Shown piece by piece: positions 8,846 to 18,951 of a stretch of 36,961 nt of DNA. The notes beneath the pieces are model-generated. The model had not been told where the DNA came from, made no database searches, and worked only from the letters and a program-made list of their open reading frames with translations. The number at the start of each line of letters is the position of its first letter. Position 1 is the first letter of the stretch. The translations under genes and the position numbers were made by a program. The stretch comes from Bremia lactucae (lineage: Eukaryota > Oomycota > Peronosporomycetes > Peronosporales > Peronosporaceae), in NCBI RefSeq assembly GCF_004359215.1, contig NC_090612.1:989398-1026358 (forward strand), written 5' to 3'.

Positions 8846-10246
8846 TGTAACGGGGTGTATCGTAACATGAAATTAACACTTAAAGGTTGTTAATTAATAT
8901 ATTATCTAAAAGATAGATAATATTTGGAGGATATTACTTTATGTAGTAATGTTCAGAATTCTTATCCATTAATAGGTATAGACCATTATATCTATTTATT
9001 CCGCAGACTAATCAGCTGTAGAGGTAATCAAAGAGAGTTACAGATAAGATAAAGATAAGAATTCAATTACATGTTTAGTATTAGATTATAATTAAGTTAG
9101 CATTTACAAGATAGAAAGAGAGACACTTAATTATATTAATACAGTTTTCATTTNNNNNNNNNNNNNNNNNNNNNNNNNNNNNNNNNNNNNNNNNNNNNNN
9201 NNNNNNNNNNNNNNNNNNNNNNNNNNNNNNNNNNNNNNNNNNNNNNNNNNNNNNNNNNNNNNNNNNNNNNNNNNNNNNNNNNNNNNNNNNNNNNNNNNNN
9301 NNNNNNNNNNNNNNNNNNNNNNNNNNNNNNNNNNNNNNNNNNNNNNNNNNNNNNNNNNNNNNNNNNNNNNNNNNNNNNNNNNNNNNNNNNNNNNNNNNNN
9401 NNNNNNNNNNNNNNNNNNNNNNNNNNNNNNNNNNNNNNNNNNNNNNNNNNNNNNNNNNNNNNNNNNNNNNNNNNNNNNNNNNNNNNNNNNNNNNNNNNNN
9501 NNNNNNNNNNNNNNNNNNNNNNNNNNNNNNNNNNNNNNNNNNNNNNNNNNNNNNNNNNNNNNNNNNNNNNNNNNNNNNNNNNNNNNNNNNNNNNNNNNNN
9601 NNNNNNNNNNNNNNNNNNNNNNNNNNNNNNNNNNNNNNNNNNNNNNNNNNNNNNNNNNNNNNNNNNNNNNNNNNNNNNNNNNNNNNNNNNNNNNNNNNNN
9701 NNNNNNNNNNNNNNNNNNNNNNNNNNNNNNNNNNNNNNNNNNNNNNNNNNNNNNNNNNNNNNNNNNNNNNNNNNNNNNNNNNNNNNNNNNNNNNNNNNNN
9801 NNNNNNNNNNNNNNNNNNNNNNNNNNNNNNNNNNNNNNNNNNNNNNNNNNNNNNNNNNNNNNNNNNNNNNNNNNNNNNNNNNNNNNNNNNNNNNNNNNNN
9901 NNNNNNNNTTCAGAATTCTTATCCATAAATAGGTATAGACCATTATATCTATTTATTCCGCAGACTAATCAGCTGTAGAGGTAATCAAAGAGAGTTACAG
10001 ATAAGATAAAGATAAGAATTCAATTACATGTTTAGTATTAGATTATAATTAAGTTAGCATTTACAAGATAGAAAGAGAGACACTTAGTTATATTAATACA
10101 GTTTTCATTTTACCCTCTTTAAGCTAGTTACCTTAAAGAGAAGTCTTCCTCTGCACGTACTAGTGTACGTGAAATAACGTAAGGCACCACTCGCAACTGA
10201 AAATGGACTTGTACTGAAGCAGTACAAGTTGTAGTGCCCCGTTACA
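8846..10246 (+). mobile_element. Solo LTR or short LTR element with assembly gap
   Basis: Begins TGTAACGGGG and ends CCCCGTTACA, flanked by ATAGT on both sides, so both ends belong to one insertion. It is the reverse complement of the LTR type at 3090-3490 and 20727-21157. The 202 bp left of the gap (8952-9153) are nearly identical to the 202 bp right of it (9909-10110). Joined at that overlap, the sequence is a single LTR of about 444 bp. If the 755-N gap size is real, the locus is instead two LTRs with about 510 bp between them, too short for gag-pol. See findings. Confidence 0.8.
9154..9908. other. Assembly gap, 755 N
   Basis: Run of N inside the LTR insertion. Any reading frame crossing it has no meaning. 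Confidence 0.99.
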
Positions 10247-10251
10247 ATAGT
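10247..10251. repeat. Target site duplication, right copy (ATAGT)
   Basis: Second copy of ATAGT, directly after the LTR terminus. Confidence 0.8.
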
Positions 10252-10610
10252 GATTATAAAAGAGGTTGGAGATCTAAATTATAGGCTCACCCTTCCCCCG
10301 TATATGAAGACGCACCCCGTATTTTACGTGGGTCGTCTGAAACGATATGTAGACCTTAATGAGGTCACATATCCCCATCCGTCTAAGGAGACTGATGGTG
10401 ACGCCGACTGTGAGTCGAGCGTCGTTCGGGTGAGGGGGGCGGTGAAGGCGAAAAGCCTGGCAAGCAGAATGCTTTGGCCGATGCGTTATCACGCAGGCCG
10501 GATTATGAGCTCTCATTTGACGACTACCATGTCGCCTATTACTGAATTAATCCGTGCGGCGCCAAGGGCTGAGTTCAGAGTTCGTTCAGAGCTTCTGAAG
10601 CTCAAGTAAG
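10250..10610 (+). pseudogene. Mosaic of gypsy integrase, RNase H and gag pieces
   Basis: Plus strand, three fragments in an order no intact element has. First, 10250-10420 reads GDLNYRLTLPPYMKTHPVFY then VGRLKRYVD, the integrase C-terminal segment. Second, in another frame, about 10450-10545 reads KQNALADALSRRPDYELSF, the end of RNase H, to a stop at 10543-10545. Third, about 10560-10610 reads PRAEFRVRSELLKLK, a piece of gag core. The LTR at 8846-10246 inserted into or next to this mosaic. Confidence 0.7.
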
Positions 10611-10861
10611 GCAAGCGTCGACGCGGTTGCTCTGCACACTTATGATCCTTAACTAAGTTAACGTCTCAAGTCCTTGAATTGTTGTCCACCAATAAACAGC
10701 GACAAATAACTGTTGGGCAAGGGGGAAGGGGTATGCAACGGGGATGTCCCGTTACATAAATAATTACCCATAAGAGGAATAATAAGGCCGTTAGAATTAG
10801 TATGATCTCAATGCTCTTACCTATATAAATAGAAAAAGGGTAGTTTACCCATGATGTGAGG
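10611..10861. other. Non-coding, LTR-like AT-rich stretch
   Basis: About 250 bp with no gene. AACGGGGATGTCCCGTTACA at 10737-10756 resembles paired LTR ends, and TATATAAATAG near 10822 could be a TATA element of an unrecognised LTR. It leads into the chromodomain fragment that follows. Confidence 0.35.
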
Positions 10862-11350
10862 AGCACCACATTAACGGTTCCGAGGACGGATCTGACCACC
10901 CTTTTCTAGAATCCCTAAAATATTCTTGTGGTCTCGAACCAGATTCTCATGCTAAAATCTGGAGATTCTCATGTCGGGTCCGAAGATCCTCGAAACCGCG
11001 ATGAGCTAACGACAGCTCGTCACGAAGAGCGTGATACTTCCGTTCGTCCTCCAACATTGAGTACGCACTCTTCGAACGGTCTTTCAACCATTAGATACGG
11101 TGAGTCTGCACCGTCTGTTCCAAGGAGTGACGCTTACCGCGCTCGTGATCAAGACTCTCCTCCAATATATGGAGGAAGTGGTCGAGTTTGTCGCTCTTTG
11201 AGTCTAGATCCGACACATAGATCGATTCTAATTTTCCCTCCTCCACAACAACCATTGGTGGATTCCCACGGTGGTCAACATCTACTTGTGGAATGCATCA
11301 TAAACCACCGTGATGGGAAGGGGCAGCGAACGAGTTATCTTGTTCGCTAG
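10862..11350 (+). pseudogene. Gypsy integrase tail and partial chromodomain
   Basis: The plus-strand frame from 10928 ends with LVDSHGGQHLLVECIINHRD then GKGQRTSYLVR, the first half of a chromodomain, and stops where the tryptophan of the RWRGYP motif should be (R-stop). Upstream it holds the acidic integrase tail. The whole segment is an inverted copy of the same module at about 12070-12535 on the minus strand, with about 700 bp between them. It is the 3' end of a separate plus-oriented chromovirus fragment. Confidence 0.65.
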
Positions 11351-11433
11351 CCCAGTAGGGCGCCCCGCTCCTACTGTGTATCGGCTTTTCCGGCGCCTAA
11401 CTAGATTTCTGGTATAGCTCGGGATTTTGACGC
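11351..11433. other. Short repeat shared with the gag-protease linker
   Basis: CAGTAGGGCGCCCCGC near 11352 is nearly the same as CAGTAGGGCGCTCCGC near 16678 (and 19384), which lies in the minus-strand gag-protease linker. This is another small retroelement scrap. Confidence 0.4.
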
Positions 11434-11649
11434 TCATTCGAGCTTTGCGTGCGTTGAGTTAGGGACAAGCTGAACGTAAGTGTTTCGTCCTTCCGCACAT
11501 AAAACATCTACGGATGTTTTATGCTGTTCCACAGCTTGAAGTGCTTCTTCTCCCTCCTCAACGAGGTTTAGATCAAGTGGCAACAACAAGCTAGATAAAA
11601 GCTCGTTAATGCAAGCCTGGAACGCGTTTATTCGCAATGTTAAAGACAT
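11434..11649 (-). pseudogene. Gypsy gag fragment near the zinc knuckle
   Basis: Minus-strand frame with LNLVEEGEEALQAVEQHKT, closely matching LSLVEEGEEALQAVEKHKT of the gag remnant at 2325-3009. The CCHC knuckle that should follow is frameshifted and unrecognisable. Short, truncated piece of the same gag family. Confidence 0.65.
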
Positions 11650-11753
11650 TGGACGCGAAGCCTGGCTTCAAAGATTTAACGCGATTCGCGTAATGTTTGA
11701 GAAACGAACTCCAACCGGTGCAAGATTTAAAATTGCATCGGTTGTCTCGTGAG

Positions 11754-12146
11754 TTAGAAATCCCGTGCCTCACGTGGGGTGATTTCTGTCCGTGTTGTTT
11801 CGAAAATACGAAACGAGTGAAAGGGGATGTCTATTCCCTTTCTTCGCCCTGGGGAAGGGCTCGCATCTCTATCGAGATACATGATGCGATTAACGTTTGC
11901 AATCGATTTACAAGCGCCAGGGGCGCGTGTTTTCCGATCGACCTTCTGATCCATTGGATGGGTCTCGTCAAACTGATGGACGAGGCCCTCAACGTCAACA
12001 ACCACCTGAGAACGAGGCTTCCAGCTGTCATGCGAAGGTGGATAACCGCGCCAGCGAACAAGATAACTCGTTCGCTGCTCCTTCAAATCACGATGACTTA
12101 CGATGCGTTCCACAACGAAACGTTGACCACCGTGGGAATTCATCAA
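11754..12146 (-). pseudogene. Chromodomain of minus-strand chromovirus
   Basis: Minus-strand frame: MMNSHGGQRFVVERIVSHRD, KEQRTSYLVRWRGYPPSHDS, then a helical end VEGLVHQFDE. This is a fairly complete chromodomain (beta strands with RWRGYP then the C-terminal helix) from the end of a gypsy polyprotein. It lies downstream, in minus sense, of the integrase tail at 12391-12990, in another frame. The inverted partner is at 10862-11350. Confidence 0.75.
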
Positions 12147-12390
12147 TGGTTGTGGTGGAGGAGGGAGAATTAGATCCGAACTGTGTGTCGGATCTAATGT
12201 CGAAGATCGACAAGCTCGACCACTACCTCCATGTATTGGAAGAGGGTCTTGATCACAAGCGTAGTAAGCGTCATTCTTGGAACAGACGGTGCAGACTCAC
12301 CGTATCGAATGGTTTAAAGACCGTTCGACAAGTGTGTACTCGATGTTGGAGTACCAACAAAAGTATCATGCTCTTCGTGACGAGCTGTCG

Positions 12391-12990
12391 TCAGCTCGTC
12401 GCGATTTGAGGAACTTCGGATTCGGCATGAGAATCATTAGACTCAACATGAGAGTCTGGTTCGTGATCACAAGAATCTTTTGGGGATTCTTGAAAGGGGT
12501 GGTCAGATCCGTCCGCGGAAAAAATCGCATACTGATGGTACGGGCGGAACCGACTAACGTAAAACGTAGGATGCGTTCGCATCCTTCGTGGCAATTCTAT
12601 CGTGTACGCATTGCTTCTGCGATGGAGTATACGGAATGGCTCAATGAACTTCGGTAGTAGTTTACTACTATCCACGTTAGTTAATACATGCTTAGGTAAG
12701 TTTACCGTAGACAGTAGTACTAGATTATTAAGTTTTAAATGAAAGCACATTTGATATCCCATGTTTGTCTGCGTTCCGTTTCTGCCGGTCCCCTGCGTTA
12801 GCAATAGAATCCTGTACGAAATGGGCTTCTGATTCTCGAGCCAGCAGAAATTCTTTGCTGACTCATTTGATTTTTCTTTTTCAGTGCGCTTTGTGCGCAC
12901 TGCCATGAGATCTTTCTCTCTTTCGATGTCGATTGCTTCGACATCGACATCATTCGCGTCGTTGGTAACATCCGATCGATATAAAGCCAA
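12391..12990 (-). pseudogene. Integrase C-terminal region of minus-strand chromovirus
   Basis: Minus-strand frame with VDVEAIDIEREKDLMAVRTK, VLLSTVNLPKHVLTNVDSSK, LLPKFIEPFRILHRRSNAYT and RMRTHPTFYVSRFRPYHQ, the SH3-like DNA-binding part of gypsy integrase. The integrase zinc-binding and DDE core domains, which should lie between this and the RNase H at 13270, are missing: only about 20 bp separate them. So the element carries an internal deletion of most of integrase. Confidence 0.75.
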
Positions 12991-14492
12991 TAAACCTTTT
13001 AAAAGATTTATTGGATGGATTGATCAGATGATCCATTAGAAAGAGAAGATATTTAACTTCTGTGTAGGCTTTCTTCATGTGATCAAACAAAGTTGACGAC
13101 GGAACACTTGTAATGAGTGCTACAACAGTGGAATTATTTTCACTGTTGGAGTGAGCAGCCGACTCAAAATCGGGTCGGCGTGATAACGCATCAGCGACGA
13201 CATTAAGTCGTCCTGGTTTAAATTCCACGGAGAAGTTATACTCCGCGATGGAAGACAACCATCTCGCCATTCTTTGTGAGATGTATGGACTGTTTACGGC
13301 CGTGCGTAAAGAAGGTCCGTATAGACAATGAACGGTCTATATCCGAGGAGATAGACCCTAAACTTAGCAGTGCATATTTCCTGGCAAGGAGTTCCTTGTC
13401 ATACACTGGACAATTGCGTTCAGCTGGATGAAGCTGACGCGATTGGTAACAGATGACGCGCTCCGCGCCGTCCGTATCGTATTGCATTAACGCACAGCCG
13501 ATTGCGAAATCGCTGGCGTCACAGACCACATGGAATGGTCTGTCTTGATCTGCAATCGCCAAGATGGGCGATTGCATCAAGCTTTGCTTGATACCTTCAA
13601 ACGAACGCTGACAATCAGCGTTCCATAACCATTTCTCGTCTTTTTTCAAGAGACGAGAGAGATGAACTGTCATCTCGGCATAATTGCGTAAGTACTTGTG
13701 AAGTTTCCGCGCTAGCCCAAGGAACTTTCTAAGTTTCTTGACATCGACTGGAACTGGCCAGTCGGTAATTGCCTTGATCTTTTCAGGGTCAGGGTGCACG
13801 CTGTAATTACCGACAACGCACCCAGGAAGTGGTATTTCGCTTGCAGCGAATATACACTTCTTGAGATTTGCGTACAACTTTTGCTTTCGCATAAGTGTAA
13901 GAACCTGACGAACGTGAGTTTTATAATCTTCCACGTCCGTCTTACCGTCCATGGCTCGGCTATGGACGAATACATCGTCAAAATAACTCGGTGCGAATTC
14001 CCGCACCGGTCTCATCAAATTTGTTACACATCTGTTGAATGTTGTAGGGGTGTTGCTAAGCCCCTGTGGCATTACATCCATCCCCAGAGCATCTCAATGG
14101 GAGAGCTCACTGCTGTGTACAGGATGTCCCGTTCACGCATTAAGATCTGATAAAATCCATCTATCCGATTCATATAGGAAAAAATGGTTCTCTTAGACAT
14201 ACCATCTATAATTACGTCTTTTCTAGGTATCGGCGTTTGAGCCAGTACCGTTGCAGCATTCATTTATGAATGCGTGCACTATCCGCCACCCTCCTGTGGC
14301 CTTTCGCACACAGAAGGTCGGAGAGCTATGTGGGGGGGGTGATTCTCTCACATGGCCCGCTTTTACTCGATCGGTAAATAATTTATCGATCGCAAGTACT
14401 TGTGCACGAGGCAGTGGCCACTGCTTCATGACACAGTACTTCGAGCCCGGTTTAAGCTCGATTTCATGTTGAGTGCCTTTATCCATAGGCAA
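12950..14492 (-). pseudogene. Reverse transcriptase and RNase H of gypsy element
   Basis: Minus strand, at least three frames. RT: KGTQHEIELKPGSKYCV, QWPLPRAQVLAIDKL, PIPRKDVIIDGMSK, VMPQGLSNTPTTFNRCV, SYFDDVFVHS (YxDD-box aspartates near 13974-13979), LRKFLGLARKLHKYLRNYAE. RNase H: FHVVCDASDFAIGCALMQYD and later RLNVVADALSRRPDFE. In the motif A position, where the family has D-L-x-x-G-F, this copy reads N-R-I-D-G-F, so a catalytic Asp is lost. Frameshifts lie near 14240, 14080 and 13370. Dead copy. Confidence 0.85.
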
Positions 14493-15182
14493 CTCGCATG
14501 GAACTGTTTCAGGGAATACATCCCTGAATTCTATTAAATTCTCGTATACGGGATTTCCCTTGAGTGACTATTAAGATTGAGTACTGTAACTTTCAATCCG
14601 AGTCTTCACATCGAGGACACTTCCGTCCATCGATGAGCTGCTGAGAATCCGTTTGTTCTCTGCAAACATTACCGCTGACCGAATATCGGTTACGTCGTCG
14701 TCCTCTGTGAGAGTGTTATTCCTAATCTAACTAGAGGATGAATTATAAATTCTGCGCAGATCTGCTTGAATTTTACCAGCACGCAGATCTCTCAAGAACC
14801 GCTTGGGTTCTAGGGTCGGTAATTGAGTTATCTCCGAAGTTAACTTCGGAGGCGCATACAGATCAAGAGTATAAGCGCCTCCTCTTCAACCGTTATTAAC
14901 CAAGACATTTAATGTCTCGGTTTCTTCCTGGGATTTATCCACAGGCTGCCGAGGAATTAATCCCTCGGGATCTAGAAGTCTAGTAACTTCAACTATTTGA
15001 TTAGTTTTCTTCTTAAGTACGTGGGGACCTCTTTCCTCAACGTCTTCCGACTGTGATTGCGCTATCACAGTTGGGTCCTCTACGGTCGGCTCACTTTTCG
15101 ACCTAGGATCATCGTGTTGTCCCTTTTGGACAACAAGTATTTTCCTAGAATGTCGCTCGCTAGGCTTACGTTCATGTCTCAA
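14493..15182 (-). pseudogene. Gag-pol linker region, decayed
   Basis: Minus strand between the gag zinc knuckle and RT. The frame at 14886-15182 reads RKILVVQKGQHDDPRSKSEP and later VEVTRLLDPEGLIPRQPVDK. 14493-14880 reads, with stops, PPKLTSEITQLPTLEPKRFL and continues to the segment before RT. No retropepsin active site was recognised here; the protease motif found at 16517-16528 belongs to another fragment. Confidence 0.55.
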
Positions 15183-15233
15183 TCCACTCGACTTATTCGT
15201 GTGGTGGACCCTCGGCGCTGCCTATGCATTCGC

Positions 15234-16245
15234 TCAGCCGCCGGCAGCTGCCTCCACAGGGTTATTAATATTCACACAGTGATCTTGTGCAGTCGTACTA
15301 ACGACCGTTGCCCTTTTTGGCATTCGGTCATAATTACGTTCAGTACCTCTCGGTACTGGGCGTGGAGCATTACACTCATGAGCGTAGTGTCCTAACGTTT
15401 GACAGCGATTGCATCTCTGCAATCGCTTGTGGTTCGATAAGCAAGGTCTCTCGCTTTCGACGTAAGAGAGGTCCATGGGTTCTGGACCTCCAAGCTTTTG
15501 TCGTCTCGGAGGACGCTACGATGACGAGCTAGCTTGAGCCTGTCTCAAACTAAAGTCCTCCTATTCCGCAATGAATATTGCTTCTTCAAGGGTATTCAGT
15601 TCCAAGCGGAACAGATGGGTATTCACGGGGCCATCCGTAAGACCTTGCACGAACACCGTAACCAACGTGGTTCATGAACTGGATTGTTCGTGATACAACT
15701 TGCTAAGAGTCGTGTGTGCTGGGCATAAGCGTGAACATCACACTTGCCTTGCTTGATTTTCAGAAGCTCTGATCGAGCTCTGAACTCAGCCCTAGGCGGT
15801 TCAAACGTCTGTTTAAGCCGGGGTTTAAACGCCTCTAGCGACCCAAAGACATATGGGTCGCGCAACTTGAGGCCTAGTGCCCAAGTTTTGGCACGACCTG
15901 TCAATTTAATTGAGCAAACTCGACTTTTATTTGCTCGTCGACGATGTGACGAGCCTTTATGGCATCGCCAAATTCAACGAACCTCCTTAAAAGGGAGTCT
16001 TCTTCGACTCCCCTATACTTAGAGATGTCTATCTTTAAGGTTTCGGAACGACGCGTGTGCGTCATCCCAGGTACAGGGGTCTGTACCTGTTGCAACAACA
16101 TTCGGCCTGTTGAGAGCCTTGCTGATTAAGCAAGGCTACTTTCTCCTTCGCCTCGTCAAGTTCATGTTATATGAACTTGGCGATGGCTGAATGGAGGGCA
16201 TTTTTGTCTAAACCAGTCAGCATGGCCAAGATGGCATCATTCCCT
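15234..16245 (-). pseudogene. Gypsy gag with CCHC knuckle (copy 1)
   Basis: Minus-strand frames in order: NDAILAMLTGLDKNALHSAI, KIDISKYRGVEEDSLLRRFV, GRAKTWALGLKLRDPYVFGS, FEPPRAEFRARSELLKIKQG, then MDLSYVESERP and the zinc knuckle CNRCQTLGHYAHEC (C-x2-C-x4-H-x4-C, complete). Same family as the open gag at 1-680. Frameshifts occur near 15620 and 15900, and stops near 16170, so it is not functional. Confidence 0.85.
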
Positions 16246-16830
16246 GTAATCCAAGGACAGCATCGAATTTGTCATCCAAATCTAGTACGATGAAATCATC
16301 ATCGTACTGTTTACCCTTTAGCGTGTATTGGCTACCAACCACACGGGTCTTAACCGTTACAGATGCGCCTGATGCAGGGCGCACTGTCATCCTCGTTAGA
16401 GGGATATCTCGCTCAAAATATTTGAGTCTGCGATCTTCTAGCGATTGGTGTCTGATAAAATTATTTGGCGCGATCTTCTAGCGATTGGCGTCTGATAAAA
16501 TTATTATTACTATTGGCGCCCCACAATCGCCCAGGGATTTAAGTGGCAACTTTTTTGACGCTTTTATTGTTACGGTGATGAGGTTAATCTCATCCCCTGG
16601 GGCAGTTACACACAATGTTTGTGTGTGAGGAGCAATTTTCGTCAAAGGACCTGCAAATTCTTTTGATTTGCTGGATCAGTAGGGCGCTCCGCACCTACTG
16701 ACCCCGACCGTTTTTTTCAAGGATCCGCCTCGCCGTTGCGATTTCGCACCAGCGTCGGATCCGCGTCCTCCGCTGTTTCTAGCGAGAAAGTGATCGTTTC
16801 GGTCAGTGTTTCTGGGCACTGGGCGTGGTG
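16246..16830 (-). pseudogene. Retropepsin and gag-protease linker fragment (copy 1)
   Basis: Minus strand: GDEINLITVTIKASKKLPLK, then DCGA at 16517-16528 (the D-x-G-A active site of gypsy aspartic protease), then RRLKYFERDIPL, RMTVRPASGASVTVKTRVVG and QYDDDFIVLDLDDKFDAVLG. The last is the conserved end of the protease fold. A 35-bp direct repeat interrupts the frame just after the active site. At about 16246 it joins directly to the start of gag, an order that is not natural (protease before gag), so this is a junction of two elements. Confidence 0.75.
16431..16505. repeat. 35-bp direct repeat, period 40 bp
   Basis: 16431-16465 and 16471-16505 are identical except one base (GGTGTC versus GGCGTC). 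The repeat lies inside the protease fragment and breaks its frame. It is also present in the second block copy at 19137-19211 with one further change. Confidence 0.85.
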
Positions 16831-17092
16831 TAACGGGGTCACATATGACTGGTGTACTGACGCACTAAGGATATTTTGACTCTGTCATATAGTCGGGATG
16901 TGCGTCAGACATCAGGGAATATATCTGGCTTATCGTTATGGGTCAGCTAGGTACGAATGACAAGTGTCGGCACCTCAAGTACTAAATTAGTAGTATTTAG
17001 TAGCCTGATTTATTATTGTAGTTAGACTGCTAAAAGATTTCAATATATCAGTTTAGAACTTCCTCTGTGGGTTGCTGTGTGACCCTGGCACA
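16829..17092 (+). repeat. Putative 5' LTR of plus-strand gypsy element (copy 1)
   Basis: Starts TGTAACGGGGTCACA; near 17078 a degenerate inverted match, TGTGACCCTGGCACA, marks the likely other end, giving about 264 bp. A gag reading frame in plus orientation begins 50 bp later. A clear primer binding site was not found. It is a different LTR family from 20727-21157. Confidence 0.5.
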
Positions 17093-17141
17093 ACTATTAG
17101 CACTTGTAGCAATCCCGCGGCCAAGTATTGAAACAATCTGA

Positions 17142-17578
17142 ATGGCACTCAGGATGGATGACCCTGAAGACTATATGCCTCTCAGGCAGGACTATCTTCA
17201 TCTTTCTGATGCCCATTGAGCGATGCTTGAAAGGATGGTCAGCCTATTAGGCGGGGAGACTTTTGTCGGGTTCCCTTTCCTGATTACCGACCAACAAAGG
17301 GATCGAGTTGAGCGCTTCGAGCGCTACGAGTCTATCTCATTGCTCACGTGAGTACGGCGGCGGAAGACGCCGCACGTACGGTAGTGAGAACGGAGGCACA
17401 GGGCGCCTCTTCGACGCCGACGTCGTATACACCGCGTCCGGATATGTCGAAGCCTCTGAAGATCCGTGCTCCCACGTTTGACGGGGAGGAAGCGGATAGC
17501 TTGGTTTTCTGGATGTGGGAGATCGAGATTGCGATGAGGGCTGGCCAGATTCGCGACGCGAAGTTTCAAGTGGCATTT
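17142..17578 (+). pseudogene. Plus-strand gypsy gag, cut at contig end (copy 1)
   Basis: Starts at an ATG with MALRMDDPEDYMPLRQDYLH, then an in-frame TGA, then AMLERMVSLLGGETFVG and FPFLITDQQRDRVERFERYE. After a frameshift comes PLKIRAPTFDGEEADSLVFW and RAGQIRDAKFQVAF, the gypsy gag core start. It stops at the N at 17579; the full continuation is in copy 2 at 19848-20716. Confidence 0.75.
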
Positions 17579-17579
17579 N
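17579..17579. other. Single-N contig junction
   Basis: One N separates two 2705-bp near-identical blocks. Some scaffolders insert one N when the estimated gap is negative, that is, when contigs overlap. Confidence 0.9.
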
Positions 17580-17591
17580 AGCGCCTCCTCT

Positions 17592-18951
17592 TCAACCGTT
17601 ATTAACCAAGACATTTAATGTCTCGGTTTCTTCCTGGGATTTATCCACAGGCTGCCGAGGAATTAATCCCTCGGGATCTAGAAGTCTAGTAACTTCAACT
17701 ATTTGATTAGTTTTCTTCTTAAGTACGTGGGGACCTCTTTCCTCAACGTCTTCCGACTGTGATTGCGCTATCACAGTTGGGTCCTCTACGGTCGGCTCAC
17801 TTCTCGACCTAGGATCATCGTGTTGTCCCTTTTGGACAACAAGTATTTTCCTAGAATGTCGCTCGCTAGGCTTACGTTCATGTCTCAATCCACTCGACTT
17901 ATTCGTGTGGTGGACCCTCGGCGCTGCCTATGCATTCGCTCAGCCGCCGGCAGCTGCCTCCACAGGGTTATTAATACTCACACAGTGATCTTGTGCAGTC
18001 GTACTAACGACCGTTGCCCTTTTTGGCATTCGGTCATAATTACGTTCAGTACCTCTCGGTACTGGGCGTGGAGCATTACACTCATGAGCGTAGTGTCCTA
18101 ACATTTGACAGCGATTGCATCTCTGCAATCGCTTGTGGTTCGATAAGCAAGGTCTCTCGCTTTCGACGTAAGAGAGGTCCATGGGTTCTGGACCTCCAAG
18201 CTTTTGTCGTCTCGGAGGACGCTACGATGACGAGCTAGCTTGAGCCTGTCTCAAACTAAAGTCCTCCTATTCCGCAATAAATATTGCTTCTTCAAGGGTA
18301 TTCAGTTCCAAGCGGAACAGATGGGTCTTCACGGGGCCATCCGTCAGACCTTGCACGAACACCGTAACCAACGTGGTTCATGAACTGGATTGTTCGTGAT
18401 ACAACTTGCTAAGAGTCGTGTGTGCTGGGCATAAGCGTGAACATCACACTTGCCTTGCTTGATTTTCAGAAGCTCTGATCGAGCTCTGAACTCAGCCCTA
18501 GGCGGTTCAAACGTCTGTTTAAGCCGGGGTTTAAACGCCTCTAGCGACCCAAAGACATATGGGTCGCGCAACTTGAGGCCTAGTGCCCAAGTTTTGGCAC
18601 GACCTGTCAATTTAATTGAGCAAACTCGACTTTTATTTGCTCGTCGACAATGTGACGAGCCTTTATGGCATCGCCAAATTCAACGAACCTCCTTAAAAGG
18701 GAGTCTTCTTCGACTCCCCTATACTTAGAGATGTCTATCTTTAAGGTTTCGGAACGACGCGTGTGCGTCATCCCAGGTACAGGGGTATGTACCTGTTGCA
18801 ACAACATTCGGCCTGTTGAGAGCCTTGCTGATTAAGCAAGGCTACTTTCTCCTTAGCCTCGTCAAGATCATGTTATATGAACTTGGCGATGGCTGAATGG
18901 AGGGCATTTTTGTCTAAACCAGTCAGCATGGCCAAGATGGCATCATTCCCT
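17592..18951 (-). pseudogene. Gypsy gag and linker (copy 2)
   Basis: Second copy of 14886-16245: linker at 17592-17888, zinc knuckle CNRCQMLGHYAHEC (Thr to Met relative to copy 1) near 18100, gag core at 18344-18610 and 18607-18951. Same frameshifts as copy 1. Probably the other haplotype of one locus. Confidence 0.8.

Larger units (their letters stand above)
14874..17578. repeat. Duplicated 2705-bp block, copy 1
   Basis: Every feature here recurs 2706 bp to the right with at least eleven single-base differences (for example T/C at 15097 versus 17803 and at 15271 versus 17977). The copy ends at a single N (17579) in the middle of a gag frame, and copy 2 starts at once. This fits overlapping contig ends more than a true tandem duplication. 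Confidence 0.95.

Noticed and set aside
9081..9943. Two long minus-strand frames across the first gap
   Set aside because: They consist almost wholly of N.
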